64,000 nt of DNA from Candidatus Aalborgicola defluviihabitans. GTDB taxonomy: Bacteria > Pseudomonadota > Gammaproteobacteria > Burkholderiales > Burkholderiaceae_C. The notes under the pieces are model-generated. The model did not search any database. It worked only from the letters and a program-made list of their open reading frames with translations, and was not told the origin of the DNA. The position numbers and the translations under genes were made by a program. This document shows positions 44,712 to 53,957 of the stretch, in pieces; the first letter of the stretch is position 1; every line of letters starts with the position of its first letter. The stretch spans positions 868,001 through 932,000 of the forward strand of contig JADIXX010000001.1 of NCBI GenBank assembly GCA_016705575.1, given 5' to 3'.

Positions 44712-45497
44712 TCAGCGCACGCTGAAGTTGAAGTAGCGCTCGGGGTACGGCTCAGGCTGCAGCGTGTAGTGCCACCACTCCTCAGGCAAATTGCGAAATC
44801 CGTGGCGTTGCAGCAGGGCGCGCAGCCAGTGGCGGTTGTGCTGAATGTCGGGTGACAGTGTAGGGTTGTCGGTGTGCGATTGCATGCCAAACCAGTCGAA
44901 CGGCGTACCCATGTCTACATCCATGCCGTCGGCCAGTGGTCCACGCACGATTTGGCTGGCACGCTGCGCATTCAGCACCACGGCGGTCAGGTCGACCGTG
45001 CTGCCACGGCTGTGGCCAGATTTTTCAGCAATGTAGCCGCGCTGAAACAGTTCTTCTTTGGGCACATCCGGATAAAACACCGATTTGGTTTTTTGGTCTG
45101 ACAGGTCGCGACCCCATCTCACAAAGTCGTCTACTGCCGCTTGGGGGCGGTAACAGTCAAACACCTTCAGCGTCATGCCCTGCGGACGCAGTTCGGCTTG
45201 GGCCGCCTGCAGGGCGCGAGCGGCGGGTTCACTCAGGATGCACGTCGCGGTTTCATAGGCGGCAACCGGGCGGCCAACAAAATTATCGGGGCCGTGGTAA
45301 CGCATGTCCTGAATGACGTCGGGCGCCAACGCTGCCAAATGTACAAAACCGGCGGGCATGGCCCGATTGGCAGCTGCAGGCACTGATGGTGGCGACCCCG
45401 GCACAGCGCACGCGACCAATGCGATTACTGCGATGCAGACAATCCAAAGCGCCCGTGTACGCTGCAACGCTCCCGGTGCTCGGTGATTCGCTCGCAT
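44712..45497 (-). CDS. VanX/DdpX-like D-Ala-D-Ala dipeptidase (M15D), probable lipoprotein
   Basis: 261 residues from ATG 45497, preceded by AAAGGA. Lipobox-like IALVACAVPG places it in the envelope. Zinc and catalytic motifs: SGHSRGSTVDLTAV (SxHxxGxxxD), FDWFGMQSH and the C-terminal EEWWHY. Substrate-binding TLKVFDCYRPQAAVDDF is also typical. It splits D-Ala-D-Ala or other D-amino-acid dipeptides. No vanHA genes lie nearby, so peptidoglycan turnover is more likely than vancomycin resistance. Confidence 0.88.
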   Translation of the reverse strand: MRANHRAPGALQRTRALWIVCIAVIALVACAVPGSPPSVPAAANRAMPAGFVHLAALAPDVIQDMRYHGPDNFVGRPVAAYETATCILSEPAARALQAAQAELRPQGMTLKVFDCYRPQAAVDDFVRWGRDLSDQKTKSVFYPDVPKEELFQRGYIAEKSGHSRGSTVDLTAVVLNAQRASQIVRGPLADGMDVDMGTPFDWFGMQSHTDNPTLSPDIQHNRHWLRALLQRHGFRNLPEEWWHYTLQPEPYPERYFNFSVR

Positions 45498-45549
45498 ATC
45501 TATCCTTTTATGAAATTTCAAAAAGTGCACAAGATACCTGCATGGGCGC

Positions 45550-46242
45550 TCAAGCCACCGCCCCGAACAATGCCCCCGCACCGGCGGTGACAGCCATCGC
45601 AATGGCACCCCAGAACGCGACGCGCCAGGCACCCTTGCCCATGTTCGCGCCGCCGGCCCGCGCCGATACTGCGCCCAACCCAGCCAGGAACACCAGTGAA
45701 GTGACCGAGACCCAGATGATCAGGTTCGTAGGCTCCACCGCCAGCACGACGCCAATCGGCAGCACTGCGCCTACTGAAAAGCTGGCCGCCGAGGCCAGCG
45801 CAGCCTGGATCGGTCGCGCAGCGGTGGTAGGAGAGAAACCCAGTTCGTCGCGTGCGTGCGCGCCGATCGCGTCATGCGCCATCAGTTGCTTGGCCACCTG
45901 ATCCGCCAAGGGACGGTCCAGGCCACGACCCACGTAGATGCCCGCCAGCTCACGCTGCTCACCCGCCGGGTCAGACTTCAGCTCAGCCCGCTCGCGCGCC
46001 AAGTCGGCGTTCTCGGTATCCGCCTGCGAATGGACCGAAACGAATTCGCCTGCTGCCATCGACATGGCTCCGGCAATCAAACCGGAGACGCTGGTCAACA
46101 GCAAAGTGCGATGGTCTGCACCAGCAGCCGCCACGCCCAGCACCAGGCTGGCGGTGGACACAATGCCGTCATTGGCACCAAGCACCGCAGCGCGCAACCA
46201 GCCGATACGGTCGCTTCGATGATTTTCAGCACGGTGTTTCAC
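45550..46242 (-). CDS. VIT1/CCC1-family metal transporter
   Basis: 230 residues from a GTG at 46242 with AGGA eight bases upstream. Five membrane segments in VIT1 order, with LGANDGIVSTASLVLGVAAAG and SGLIAGAMSMAAGEFVSVHSQ (metal-path residues), then the helical cytoplasmic part with acidic Glu-rich segment ENADLARERAELK, and IQAALASAASFSVGAVLPIG. Members move Fe2+ or Mn2+ out of the cytoplasm. It lies 78 bases downstream of the Mg2+ ATPase. Confidence 0.9.
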   Translation of the reverse strand: MKHRAENHRSDRIGWLRAAVLGANDGIVSTASLVLGVAAAGADHRTLLLTSVSGLIAGAMSMAAGEFVSVHSQADTENADLARERAELKSDPAGEQRELAGIYVGRGLDRPLADQVAKQLMAHDAIGAHARDELGFSPTTAARPIQAALASAASFSVGAVLPIGVVLAVEPTNLIIWVSVTSLVFLAGLGAVSARAGGANMGKGAWRVAFWGAIAMAVTAGAGALFGAVA

Positions 46243-46320
46243 GATGAATGTCCTGGTGTGTGTTTAAAACGTTATGGCTACGGTAACTCGTCACGCGGCT
46301 CGTGCGACAACGTACGTCCC

Positions 46321-49152
46321 TCATTGCCAGCCGTAGCGCCGGATGTACAGGCGCTTCATCAGCGTGGTGAGCACACTGTAGCCGACTAAGATCGCCACCA
46401 GCCAACCGTAGTAGGCCAGTGGCAGCGCCTGCAGCTTGAAGTAGCTCGCCAGCGGTCCCAGCGGCAACCACAGGCCCACAGCCATGATGGCCAGCGTCAT
46501 CACCATCAAAGGCGCGGCGGCACGGCTTTGCACAAACGGTATCTTGGGCGTGCGCACCATGTGCACCACCAGCGTCTGCGTTAGCAGACCCACCACAAAC
46601 CAGCCTGACTGGAACAGCCCTTGCTGCGCCACGCTGTTGGCGTCGAACACCCACCACATCAGGGCGAAGGTGATGATGTCAAACAGCGAGCTGATCGGCC
46701 CGAAGAACAGCATGAAGCGGCCGATGTCGGCCGGGTTCCACTGCAGCGGCTGGGTGACCAGTTCGGCGTCGACGTTGTCGAAGGGGATGCCGGTCTGGCC
46801 GATGTCGTACAGCAGGTTTTGCACCAGCAACTGCAGCGGCAGCATGGGCAAAAATGGCAGGAATGCGCTGGCGACCAAAACCGATAGCACATTGCCAAAG
46901 TTGGAACTGGCAGTCATGCGGATGTACTTCAGCATGTTGCAAAAGGTGGTGCGGCCTTCCACCACGCCCTCAATCAGGACCAACAGGCTTTTCTCCAGCA
47001 GGATGATGTCGGCCGCCTCCTTGGCGATGTCGACCGCACTGTCCACGCTGATACCAATGTCCGCCGCACGCAGCGCTGGTGCATCGTTGATGCCGTCGCC
47101 CATGAAGCCCACCACGTGCCCGCTGGCACGCAACGCTCGAACGATGCGCTCTTTGTGCAAGGGCGTCAGCTTGGCGAAGATGTTGTGCGAGAGCGCCACC
47201 GCCTGCAGCGCCGCGTCGCTCAGCGCCTCAACGTCCGAGCCGAGCATCACCTTGTCACCAGCAGCACTAGGCAAGCCCACCTGGCGGCAGACCTGCGCCG
47301 TCACCAGATCGTTATCGCCTGTCAGCACCTTGACGGTGATGCCATGCGCCGCCAGCTTCTTCAAGGCGGGTGCGGCAGACTCTTTGGGCGGGTCAAGAAA
47401 GGCTATGTAGCCGATCAGCGTCAGGCCCGATTCGTCGGCCACCGAGTACACCGCCTGGTCGGGCGGCAGCGTTTTCACCGCCACCGCCACCACGCGTAGC
47501 CCTTCGGCATTCAGGCCGGCAGTAACGGCCTTGGTACGCGCCAGCATCGCGGCATCCAAAGGCAGTGTGGGCATTACCCGCTCGCCGTCCAGGCTGGCAT
47601 CAAGCGAATCCTGGGTGCGCACATGGGTGCAGATGGCCAGCACCTCTTCCACCGCGCCCTTGCAGATCAGCTCGTGGTGCTGCTCCTGCCCGCCCTCCAG
47701 CGTGGCCACCACCACTGACATTCGCCGGCGCTCAAAATCGAAAGGAATCTCGTCAATCTTGCGGTAGGCGTCTTTGAGCTTCAGCTCGGTGGCGAGCTCG
47801 ACGTGGTCCAGCACGGCATGGTCGAGCAGATTTTTCAGTCCGGTTTGGTAGAAACTGTTGAGATAGGCAAAGTTCAGCACCTCGTCGGTGTCTTGGCCGT
47901 AGGCGTCGGCGTGGCGCGCCAGGGCGATCTTGTCTTGCGTCAGCGTACCGGTTTTGTCGGTGCACAGGATGTCCATCGCGCCGAAGTTCTGGATGGCATC
48001 CAGCCGCTTGACCACCACCTTTTTACGGGACAGCAGAACAGCCCCTTTGGCCAAGGTGCTGGTGACGATCATCGGCAGCATCTCGGGCGTCAGCCCCACC
48101 GCCACCGACAGCGCGAACAGGAAGGCCGCCAACCAGTCGCCCTTGGTGAAACCGTTGACAAGAAAGACGATCGGCACCATCACGGCGGCAAAACGGATCA
48201 GTAGCCAGCTCACGCTGTTCACCCCCGCCTGAAAAGCGTTGGGCGTGGTCTCGGAGGCTGCGGCATGGGCCGCCAGCGTGCCAAAGTAGCTTCGCCCGCC
48301 AGTGGCCACCACCAGCGCCTGGGCCGTACCCGAGACGACGTTGGTGCCCATGAACAGCAGGTTGCGCTGGGCCAGTAGCCCACTGTAGGGTTCGGCCGCG
48401 TCGCCGCTCTGTGTCGATTGCACAAACTTTTCGACGGGCAGAGACTCCCCCGTCATCGCCGACTGGGCGACGAACAGGTCGCGCGCTTTCAGGATGCGGC
48501 AGTCAGCGGGGATCATGTCGCCCGCAGACAAACTCACAATGTCGCCGGCCACCAGTTCGCGCAGCGCAATCTCCTGCGGTTTGCCTGCCTCACCGGTGGC
48601 GGGCGCGCCAGGCTCGCGGCGGATCACCGTGGCCGTGTTGCTGACCATCGCGCGCAGACTTTCAGCCGCGCGGTGTGAGCGGCCTTCTTGAACAAAACGG
48701 ATAACGGTGCTCAAAGCCACCATGGCGCCAATCACCACCGTGGCCTTGGCATCCGCACTCAAGAAGGACAGCACCGCCAACGCGGTCAACAGCACATTAA
48801 AAGGGTTCAGGTAGCAATGCCACAAGTGCAACCACGCGGGCAGTGGCGGCTCGTGCTGAATTTCGTTGGGGCCGTCACGCGTCAAACGGCGTGCCGCCTC
48901 CGCAGTGGCCAATCCGTCGATCTGTGATTGGAGTAGCGCAAGGGCAGCAGCGGGTTCACCAACAGCGGCTGCCAGCAGGTCTTGACCCACGGCGGCAGAG
49001 GTCTGCGGAACAGGAACCTTCGCACCCGCATTCCTGCCAGCCACCCCTATCGGCGTGGACATCAAGCCCGGCAGCGGTCGGCGCTCGAAGTGCCGTTTCG
49101 TGCGCCGTCGGCGCAGAAAACTACTAAAACCCTGGGTAAGAAGCTTGTGCAT
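46321..49152 (-). CDS. mgtA: Mg2+-importing P3B-type ATPase
   Basis: About 943 residues from ATG 49152 (a GTG six bases earlier is less likely; GAAGG precedes). P-type ATPase motifs: TGES in MTGESLPVEKF, phosphorylation site DILCTDKTGTLTQD, GDGINDAPALRAADIGIS in the hinge and ten predicted membrane segments. The long basic N-terminus (FLRRRRTKRHFERR) and GQTGIPFDNVD are typical of MgtA/MgtB. It imports Mg2+ when external Mg2+ is low. The 5' region to 49439 has no obvious MgtA-type leader. Confidence 0.93.
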   Translation of the reverse strand: MHKLLTQGFSSFLRRRRTKRHFERRPLPGLMSTPIGVAGRNAGAKVPVPQTSAAVGQDLLAAAVGEPAAALALLQSQIDGLATAEAARRLTRDGPNEIQHEPPLPAWLHLWHCYLNPFNVLLTALAVLSFLSADAKATVVIGAMVALSTVIRFVQEGRSHRAAESLRAMVSNTATVIRREPGAPATGEAGKPQEIALRELVAGDIVSLSAGDMIPADCRILKARDLFVAQSAMTGESLPVEKFVQSTQSGDAAEPYSGLLAQRNLLFMGTNVVSGTAQALVVATGGRSYFGTLAAHAAASETTPNAFQAGVNSVSWLLIRFAAVMVPIVFLVNGFTKGDWLAAFLFALSVAVGLTPEMLPMIVTSTLAKGAVLLSRKKVVVKRLDAIQNFGAMDILCTDKTGTLTQDKIALARHADAYGQDTDEVLNFAYLNSFYQTGLKNLLDHAVLDHVELATELKLKDAYRKIDEIPFDFERRRMSVVVATLEGGQEQHHELICKGAVEEVLAICTHVRTQDSLDASLDGERVMPTLPLDAAMLARTKAVTAGLNAEGLRVVAVAVKTLPPDQAVYSVADESGLTLIGYIAFLDPPKESAAPALKKLAAHGITVKVLTGDNDLVTAQVCRQVGLPSAAGDKVMLGSDVEALSDAALQAVALSHNIFAKLTPLHKERIVRALRASGHVVGFMGDGINDAPALRAADIGISVDSAVDIAKEAADIILLEKSLLVLIEGVVEGRTTFCNMLKYIRMTASSNFGNVLSVLVASAFLPFLPMLPLQLLVQNLLYDIGQTGIPFDNVDAELVTQPLQWNPADIGRFMLFFGPISSLFDIITFALMWWVFDANSVAQQGLFQSGWFVVGLLTQTLVVHMVRTPKIPFVQSRAAAPLMVMTLAIMAVGLWLPLGPLASYFKLQALPLAYYGWLVAILVGYSVLTTLMKRLYIRRYGWQ

Positions 49153-49439
49153 GGTCACCTTCTAACGATCGGGCGCGCACTGTGTCGCAGCTCACTGCGG
49201 TGGATCGGATGAAGGCAACATTTCATCCAACCACGATACCATCGACGACGCGCCGTGTATGTCGCTTGCCGCACATTCTTGCCACGACTTGCAGTGGGGC
49301 CAAGGGGCTTTCGGGGTGCGCCGTACTGACCAGCTACTTGATCAAAATTCCCTTTTGCATTGCAAATGCCTTGGCGATTTTATGCAAGGGCTCCTGCAAA
49401 CGAATTCTCAGTGCGTTTATGGCACTGTCCAAATGCACT
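49153..49439. other. Non-coding stretch with a coding-like tail
   Basis: About 290 bases between mgtA and the pilus operon. Nothing was recognised near mgtA. On the minus strand, 49334-49445 reads HLDSAINALRIRLQEPLHKI then AKAFAMQKGILIK-stop, which looks like real protein but lacks a start and is out of frame with the pilus gene upstream. It could be a relic. Confidence 0.4.
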
Positions 49440-50498
49440 TCAGTAGTTAACGATGACTGTGACGATGTCGGAGTAGTTGTCGGGTGTGAAGTTGGCGCTG
49501 GGAGCGACAGCAAAAACAGGAACCGACTGCGCCACGCCCGTGCCAATACCGGCCACGCCATTGCCGACGGAGGTGGCAGTGGCGGTATTGCCCCAAATTG
49601 GCCCCGAAGCGCTGACCGACCTGAGCTGATAGGGCACTTTGTCGGTATTCGCGCCGGTGCCCGACATGGCGCCCAAGCCAGCCGTGTTGTTGTTCGAGGG
49701 TTTCAGTCCAATGAAGTACGCGGTTCCACCCGAACAGGTCACGCCGATGCTGTTGGTGCCAGAACTGTTGACCGCGTCCACTGGTACGCCGCTGGCTGGA
49801 CCAATCTGGATGTCGGACGTGGCACCGGCCGAGACGGTGCAACTTTTAATAACCGCAGCTTTGACCGTGAACTGAAAGTTTCCGTTTGTCGTGCCCGTGC
49901 AATTGGTCGGCGCAGTGCCACCATCTGACCACGAGATCGAGGTATGCCCGCCCGCGGCCGAGAAAAAATCCTGGTAATTGCCAACTGGGGCAGCACCCTG
50001 CCCGTTGAGCACCTGTCCGGTCATGGTGGTCGAGCCCGAGACACTTCCGTTGACACCGCCGCTTCTTCTAGGAATCGAAAAATTGGCGGTGAAGGGTAGT
50101 GGCACCGTACCATTGCCCGTAGAGCCCCAAATAATGCTTCCTGAAGTATGAAAAATTTGAAATTGCAGAATGTTTGCTCCGCTCTTCATTCGTCGTGGAT
50201 TGAAAAACCCCAGACTCTCATTGCCATCGCCAATGTTGAAACACACGCGAACGTTGGTAGCGGTGGTAGCGTCATTGGTACAGGTGTAGTTCAGCGTCCC
50301 ACTACTAGTCAAACCCACTCCCGCAACCAGATCCACACTACCGAAGTTCACATCAGTCATGGTTGCAGTGCATACAACGGCTGCATGCACCTTTTGTACT
50401 GGCATGGCCCATAGCAGGCAACAGGCAAGCAGGGGCACAAGCAGCTGTGGTGTTTGACGCAAATAGGTCACCGGGCACACATTGGACGGCTGCTGCAT
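49440..50498 (-). CDS. Spore coat U/Csu-type pilus tip protein, copy 1
   Basis: 352 residues from ATG 50498. Signal peptide LLVPLLACCLLWAMPVQKVHA-AV. Two SCPU domains: the first starts VVCTATMTDVNFGSVD, the second is SCTVSAGATSDIQIGPASG to the end VTVIVNY. The two-domain layout is that of CsuE-like tip adhesins of archaic chaperone-usher pili; the N-terminal strand of each domain is completed by the chaperone. The second domain is almost identical to that of copy 2, the first is very different. Last gene of the operon. Confidence 0.85.
   Translation of the reverse strand: MQQPSNVCPVTYLRQTPQLLVPLLACCLLWAMPVQKVHAAVVCTATMTDVNFGSVDLVAGVGLTSSGTLNYTCTNDATTATNVRVCFNIGDGNESLGFFNPRRMKSGANILQFQIFHTSGSIIWGSTGNGTVPLPFTANFSIPRRSGGVNGSVSGSTTMTGQVLNGQGAAPVGNYQDFFSAAGGHTSISWSDGGTAPTNCTGTTNGNFQFTVKAAVIKSCTVSAGATSDIQIGPASGVPVDAVNSSGTNSIGVTCSGGTAYFIGLKPSNNNTAGLGAMSGTGANTDKVPYQLRSVSASGPIWGNTATATSVGNGVAGIGTGVAQSVPVFAVAPSANFTPDNYSDIVTVIVNY
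49459..49817. repeat. 359-base direct repeat, unit 1
   Basis: Identical by eye to 50528-50886 (offset 1069), and sharply bounded inside the two SCPU genes: the sequences differ before base 49459 and from base 49818 on. It encodes most of the second SCPU domain. Confidence 0.85.
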
Positions 50499-50508
50499 GG
50501 GGATTGGA

Positions 50509-51543
50509 TCAGTAGTTGACGGTGACCGTGACGATGTCGGAGTAGTTGTCGGGTGTGAAGTTGGCGCTGGGAGCGACAGCAAAAACAGGAACCGACTGCG
50601 CCACGCCCGTGCCAATACCGGCCACGCCATTGCCGACGGAGGTGGCAGTGGCGGTATTGCCCCAAATTGGCCCCGAAGCGCTGACCGACCTGAGCTGATA
50701 GGGCACTTTGTCGGTATTCGCGCCGGTGCCCGACATGGCGCCCAAGCCAGCCGTGTTGTTGTTCGAGGGTTTCAGTCCAATGAAGTACGCGGTTCCACCC
50801 GAACAGGTCACGCCGATGCTGTTGGTGCCAGAACTGTTGACCGCGTCCACTGGTACGCCGCTGGCTGGACCAATCTGGATGTCGGATGCAGCACCTGCAG
50901 TCACCGTACAGCTTTTGATGACAGTCGCGCTCACATCAAAAGGAAAGGCACCACCCACTGTGTTACCACAACTTCCGGGAGCGGTGTTGTTATTGTTCTG
51001 GTTGATCCTCAAAGCGGTGTCGCCGCTCTGATAAATGCGGGTGTAGGCGCCCGGAACGGCGCTGGTCTGGCCAGCCAACACCCGACCGTACATAGTGGCC
51101 GAACCGGGAACGGAGACAGAGCTCTTGCCGGGGACCGTCACATTGACCTGTAACGGGGTATTGGAGCCAAAGAAGGTGCTGCCCCAAACGGTGGAATAGG
51201 TCGAATCTCTGTAGAGCTGGAAGTTGAGAAAGTTCGCTCCGCTGCTCAACCGACGGGGATTGGTCTGGGCGCCGCCCGGTTCGCCGATGCTGAAGCACAG
51301 CGTCGCGGCGCGCGAATTGTTATTGCTATTGGTGCAGTTAAAGGTCAGCGTGGCAGTTGCATTGGTCAGGCTGGACAACGGATCAACGGTACCGAAAACG
51401 AGGTCACTCATGGACGGCGTGCAGCTGATTTGCGCATGCACCGAAGTACTGCCCAGTACCGAAAAGACTGCGCCTAGCAGCCAGATCGTCCACGCGACAA
51501 ATGGACGAGATGAAATATTCACCGCGCAGACTCTGTGAAACAT
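50509..51543 (-). CDS. Spore coat U/Csu-type pilus tip protein, copy 2
   Basis: 344 residues. Signal peptide FVAWTIWLLGAVFSVLGSTSVHA-QI. Two SCPU domains: the first begins ISCTPSMSDLVFGTVDPLSS; the second begins SCTVTAGAASDIQIGPASG and ends VTVTVNY. It is similar in layout to copy 1, but its first domain is about as distant as two unrelated family members. Its start overlaps the usher stop by 25 bases, so translation is coupled. The 10-base gap to copy 1 puts both in the operon. Confidence 0.85.
   Translation of the reverse strand: MFHRVCAVNISSRPFVAWTIWLLGAVFSVLGSTSVHAQISCTPSMSDLVFGTVDPLSSLTNATATLTFNCTNSNNNSRAATLCFSIGEPGGAQTNPRRLSSGANFLNFQLYRDSTYSTVWGSTFFGSNTPLQVNVTVPGKSSVSVPGSATMYGRVLAGQTSAVPGAYTRIYQSGDTALRINQNNNNTAPGSCGNTVGGAFPFDVSATVIKSCTVTAGAASDIQIGPASGVPVDAVNSSGTNSIGVTCSGGTAYFIGLKPSNNNTAGLGAMSGTGANTDKVPYQLRSVSASGPIWGNTATATSVGNGVAGIGTGVAQSVPVFAVAPSANFTPDNYSDIVTVTVNY
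50528..50886. repeat. 359-base direct repeat, unit 2
   Basis: Partner of 49459-49817. Together they cover most of the second SCPU domain of both tip genes, while flanking coding sequence is divergent, which points to gene conversion rather than simple duplication. Confidence 0.85.
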
Positions 51544-53957
51544 TGCAGTGGGCCAATCTGCGCAATACCCTTGCCCTGCTTGGGATAGTCAAAGCTGACA
51601 CGGCAAGTCCCGGCCGGCGTTTGTACGTCCAGCACATTCTGCAGGTTCAGCGTATCGACGTAAGTTTCACCGTCAAAACCAACCAGCACGGGTTGCAGGC
51701 CGTCGCTGCCCTGAACGCGCACCAAGCTGCCTAACGGTAGCGGTTTGCCGACGGCATCCACCAGCGTAATCAGGGCTGCGCGCACGGGGGTGACGCCAAA
51801 GCGCACCAGCGTACCAGCGCGGTCAGTAGGCGTGGCCAACGCTTTGACGCGGTCAATGCGCACATCAGATGGCAGCCGCATTGGGTCGATTGCCAACTGA
51901 TTGTTCTGGTAGGCGCGCAACGGCGTGACCAACAGCATGCCTTTGCTGTCCGTGTTACCGATGGGGCGGTTTTCAAGTTTGACCGGTACGCCGGCAATGC
52001 CGTCGGTCGACACCACTGCAAAGGCGTCGTCCACGCGGCGCGTAGCGAAAGTCTGCCCGCCCATCAGCACCAGGCCACCATTGGCGCTGGCATAGGTGTA
52101 GCGGCTGTCGCCAAACGCGCTGATGCCCGCGCCTACGCGCCCATAGCGCCCAAGGTAGTCCACCTGTGCCTGTCCACCATTTTGGCCCTCACCCTGGCGC
52201 AACCCAGCGCGCCAGCCGATGCCGCCCCCGCTGGGCGCTGAGCTGCCGGCGTCGGCCGTGTAAATACTGCGGCTCTGGTCGCGCTGCATACCGCCGCTCA
52301 ACGAGACGTTACTGTCCAGCGCCACATTGATACCAAAGAAAATATTGCTTTCGCTGCGCGTGTCCAGGTTCTGGTTGACGCTCAGGTTCAGCGACGTTGC
52401 GCGACCGATAGACTTGAACCAGTAAGCCGTGGCATAGCGCGTGGCCGACTGATCGGGGTAGCGCAAGTACAAATAGCTCACACCCACGTTGCCAATGTTT
52501 GGTGCGTTGTAGCCCATCACCGCACTGCCGGTTCCGACCGCCGGCAGCGTGCCGTATTGCGAAGCCACATCGAGGTAGTCGCCTTGCGTGCCGGTGGCGT
52601 TGAGTCCAAAATTGAAGCGGTCATTGCGCCAGCTGTAACCCAAATTGAGCTGCGAGCCCTGTTGCGCGTCGTGCACGCTGTGCGACGCAGCGCCCGATAC
52701 CATGCCAGCCGCGCCCAGCTGCCAGACGCCGCCCGCACCAGCTGTTGTCAGGTCACGCGTAGCCTCGGCGTGTGTCTCAAGCGTAATGCTGTCAGTTAAA
52801 CCGTAGCGCCAGGTACCGCTGGCGGCGGGGTCACTGCCGTAGTCAAAGGAGCGCAGTCCATAGTTGTTGCGCACCACGCCCAGGTCAACGGTCCAGTCGG
52901 AGAGGCCCTTTTGCAGCAGCTGCTGCGTGTCATATATTGAAAAACTGAGCGTGGTGGATTGCCCCAGGGCATCGGTCACCACCACTTGCGCGTTGCCCGA
53001 GCCAGTGATGTTGGGAATGGTGTTGAGTTGAAACGGCCCGGCAGGCACTTTGCCGCTGTACTGGCGTAGGCCATTGACGTAAAGCTCCACGTCCGAAGGC
53101 AAGGTGGCAGCGCCGATAAACGACGGCAGCGGCGCCGTGGTGCGGTAGGGTTGCAGTGCAAAATTGGTCGATAGCTGCACGCCGCCAATGCGCGTGGCGC
53201 GCGTCCAAGGCAGCGAGCCGGTGAGCGTGTCGCCCACGCGCAGTGTCAGCATCTGGTCTTGGTACGACTGGCTCCAGGTCGTATCGAGCCGCGTGGTGGT
53301 GGTGTTTTGCCAGTCACTGGCGTCGCTGCGGATGGCCTGCGTCAAGGCGGTGCTGCTGATGACACCAGCGCTACTAAAGGCGCGTACCTCGGTAAACGCG
53401 CTCAGGCTGGCGGCACCTTGCTGGGCACTCGCGCCATACAAGTCGAAGTTCAGCAACAGGCCGGGTGATGCAGTAGCAGGCTGCGCGGCGATGCCTGGCG
53501 TTGTGAGTTGCGTGGTAGCCAGCTTGAGCAGCGACAGCGGCGCCATAAGGGCCACCTGCTGACGCCGCGCGTCATAGGTCACGCGCAAGCCGGTCAGGCT
53601 GTTCAGACGGACCGGGTCGGTGGTGCCAGCCGGCAGCACAAAACCCAGCTGCTGCAGAGCCGAGGCGCTGGCCCACAGTTCGTCGTCGCGCCAACCGAAG
53701 TGCATGAGGCCCCTGGGCATGCCGTTGAGCTTGACATCAAGATAAAGGTCGTTGCCGCTTGCGCCGGCGAGGTTTCCGGCGCTGATGTCCGCGGCGGCAA
53801 TCAGTACCAGACCTGCGGGGCTCTCTCCTGCTTGCGTGCCTTCGGCTGCCGCAGCGTGGGCGACCTGAGCCATGAGGGGCATCAGCCCCCCAGGAATCAG
53901 CAAGGTTTTAGCGAGGAGCGTCGGCCAGTGAAATGTTTTGCTGAACGGATTGGCCAT
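51519..53957 (-). CDS. Archaic (Csu-like) fimbrial usher
   Basis: 812 residues. Signal peptide (LIPGGLMPLMAQVAHA), then the usher N-terminal domain (DLYLDVKLNGMPRGL). The large beta-barrel follows, with FimD/PapC motifs LPSDVELYVNGLRQYSGKV and GPFQLNTIPNITGSG, then ARGNAQVVVTDALGQ-type VVVTDALGQSTTLSFSIYD. It is the outer-membrane pore that polymerises pilin. The gene overlaps the chaperone gene by 50 bases and the tip gene by 25, a tightly coupled operon. Confidence 0.92.
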   Translation of the reverse strand: MANPFSKTFHWPTLLAKTLLIPGGLMPLMAQVAHAAAAEGTQAGESPAGLVLIAAADISAGNLAGASGNDLYLDVKLNGMPRGLMHFGWRDDELWASASALQQLGFVLPAGTTDPVRLNSLTGLRVTYDARRQQVALMAPLSLLKLATTQLTTPGIAAQPATASPGLLLNFDLYGASAQQGAASLSAFTEVRAFSSAGVISSTALTQAIRSDASDWQNTTTTRLDTTWSQSYQDQMLTLRVGDTLTGSLPWTRATRIGGVQLSTNFALQPYRTTAPLPSFIGAATLPSDVELYVNGLRQYSGKVPAGPFQLNTIPNITGSGNAQVVVTDALGQSTTLSFSIYDTQQLLQKGLSDWTVDLGVVRNNYGLRSFDYGSDPAASGTWRYGLTDSITLETHAEATRDLTTAGAGGVWQLGAAGMVSGAASHSVHDAQQGSQLNLGYSWRNDRFNFGLNATGTQGDYLDVASQYGTLPAVGTGSAVMGYNAPNIGNVGVSYLYLRYPDQSATRYATAYWFKSIGRATSLNLSVNQNLDTRSESNIFFGINVALDSNVSLSGGMQRDQSRSIYTADAGSSAPSGGGIGWRAGLRQGEGQNGGQAQVDYLGRYGRVGAGISAFGDSRYTYASANGGLVLMGGQTFATRRVDDAFAVVSTDGIAGVPVKLENRPIGNTDSKGMLLVTPLRAYQNNQLAIDPMRLPSDVRIDRVKALATPTDRAGTLVRFGVTPVRAALITLVDAVGKPLPLGSLVRVQGSDGLQPVLVGFDGETYVDTLNLQNVLDVQTPAGTCRVSFDYPKQGKGIAQIGPLQCFTESAR

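Noticed and set aside
44712..45497. Vancomycin resistance gene vanX
   Set aside because: The family motif fits, but there are no vanH or vanA genes and the protein has a lipobox; general D,D-dipeptidase is safer.
46484..47410. Plus-strand ORF of 308 codons opposite mgtA
   Set aside because: Antisense shadow of the P-type ATPase.
49182..51153. Two near-identical plus-strand ORFs across the pilus tip genes
   Set aside because: They repeat only because the 359-base direct repeat is read on the other strand.
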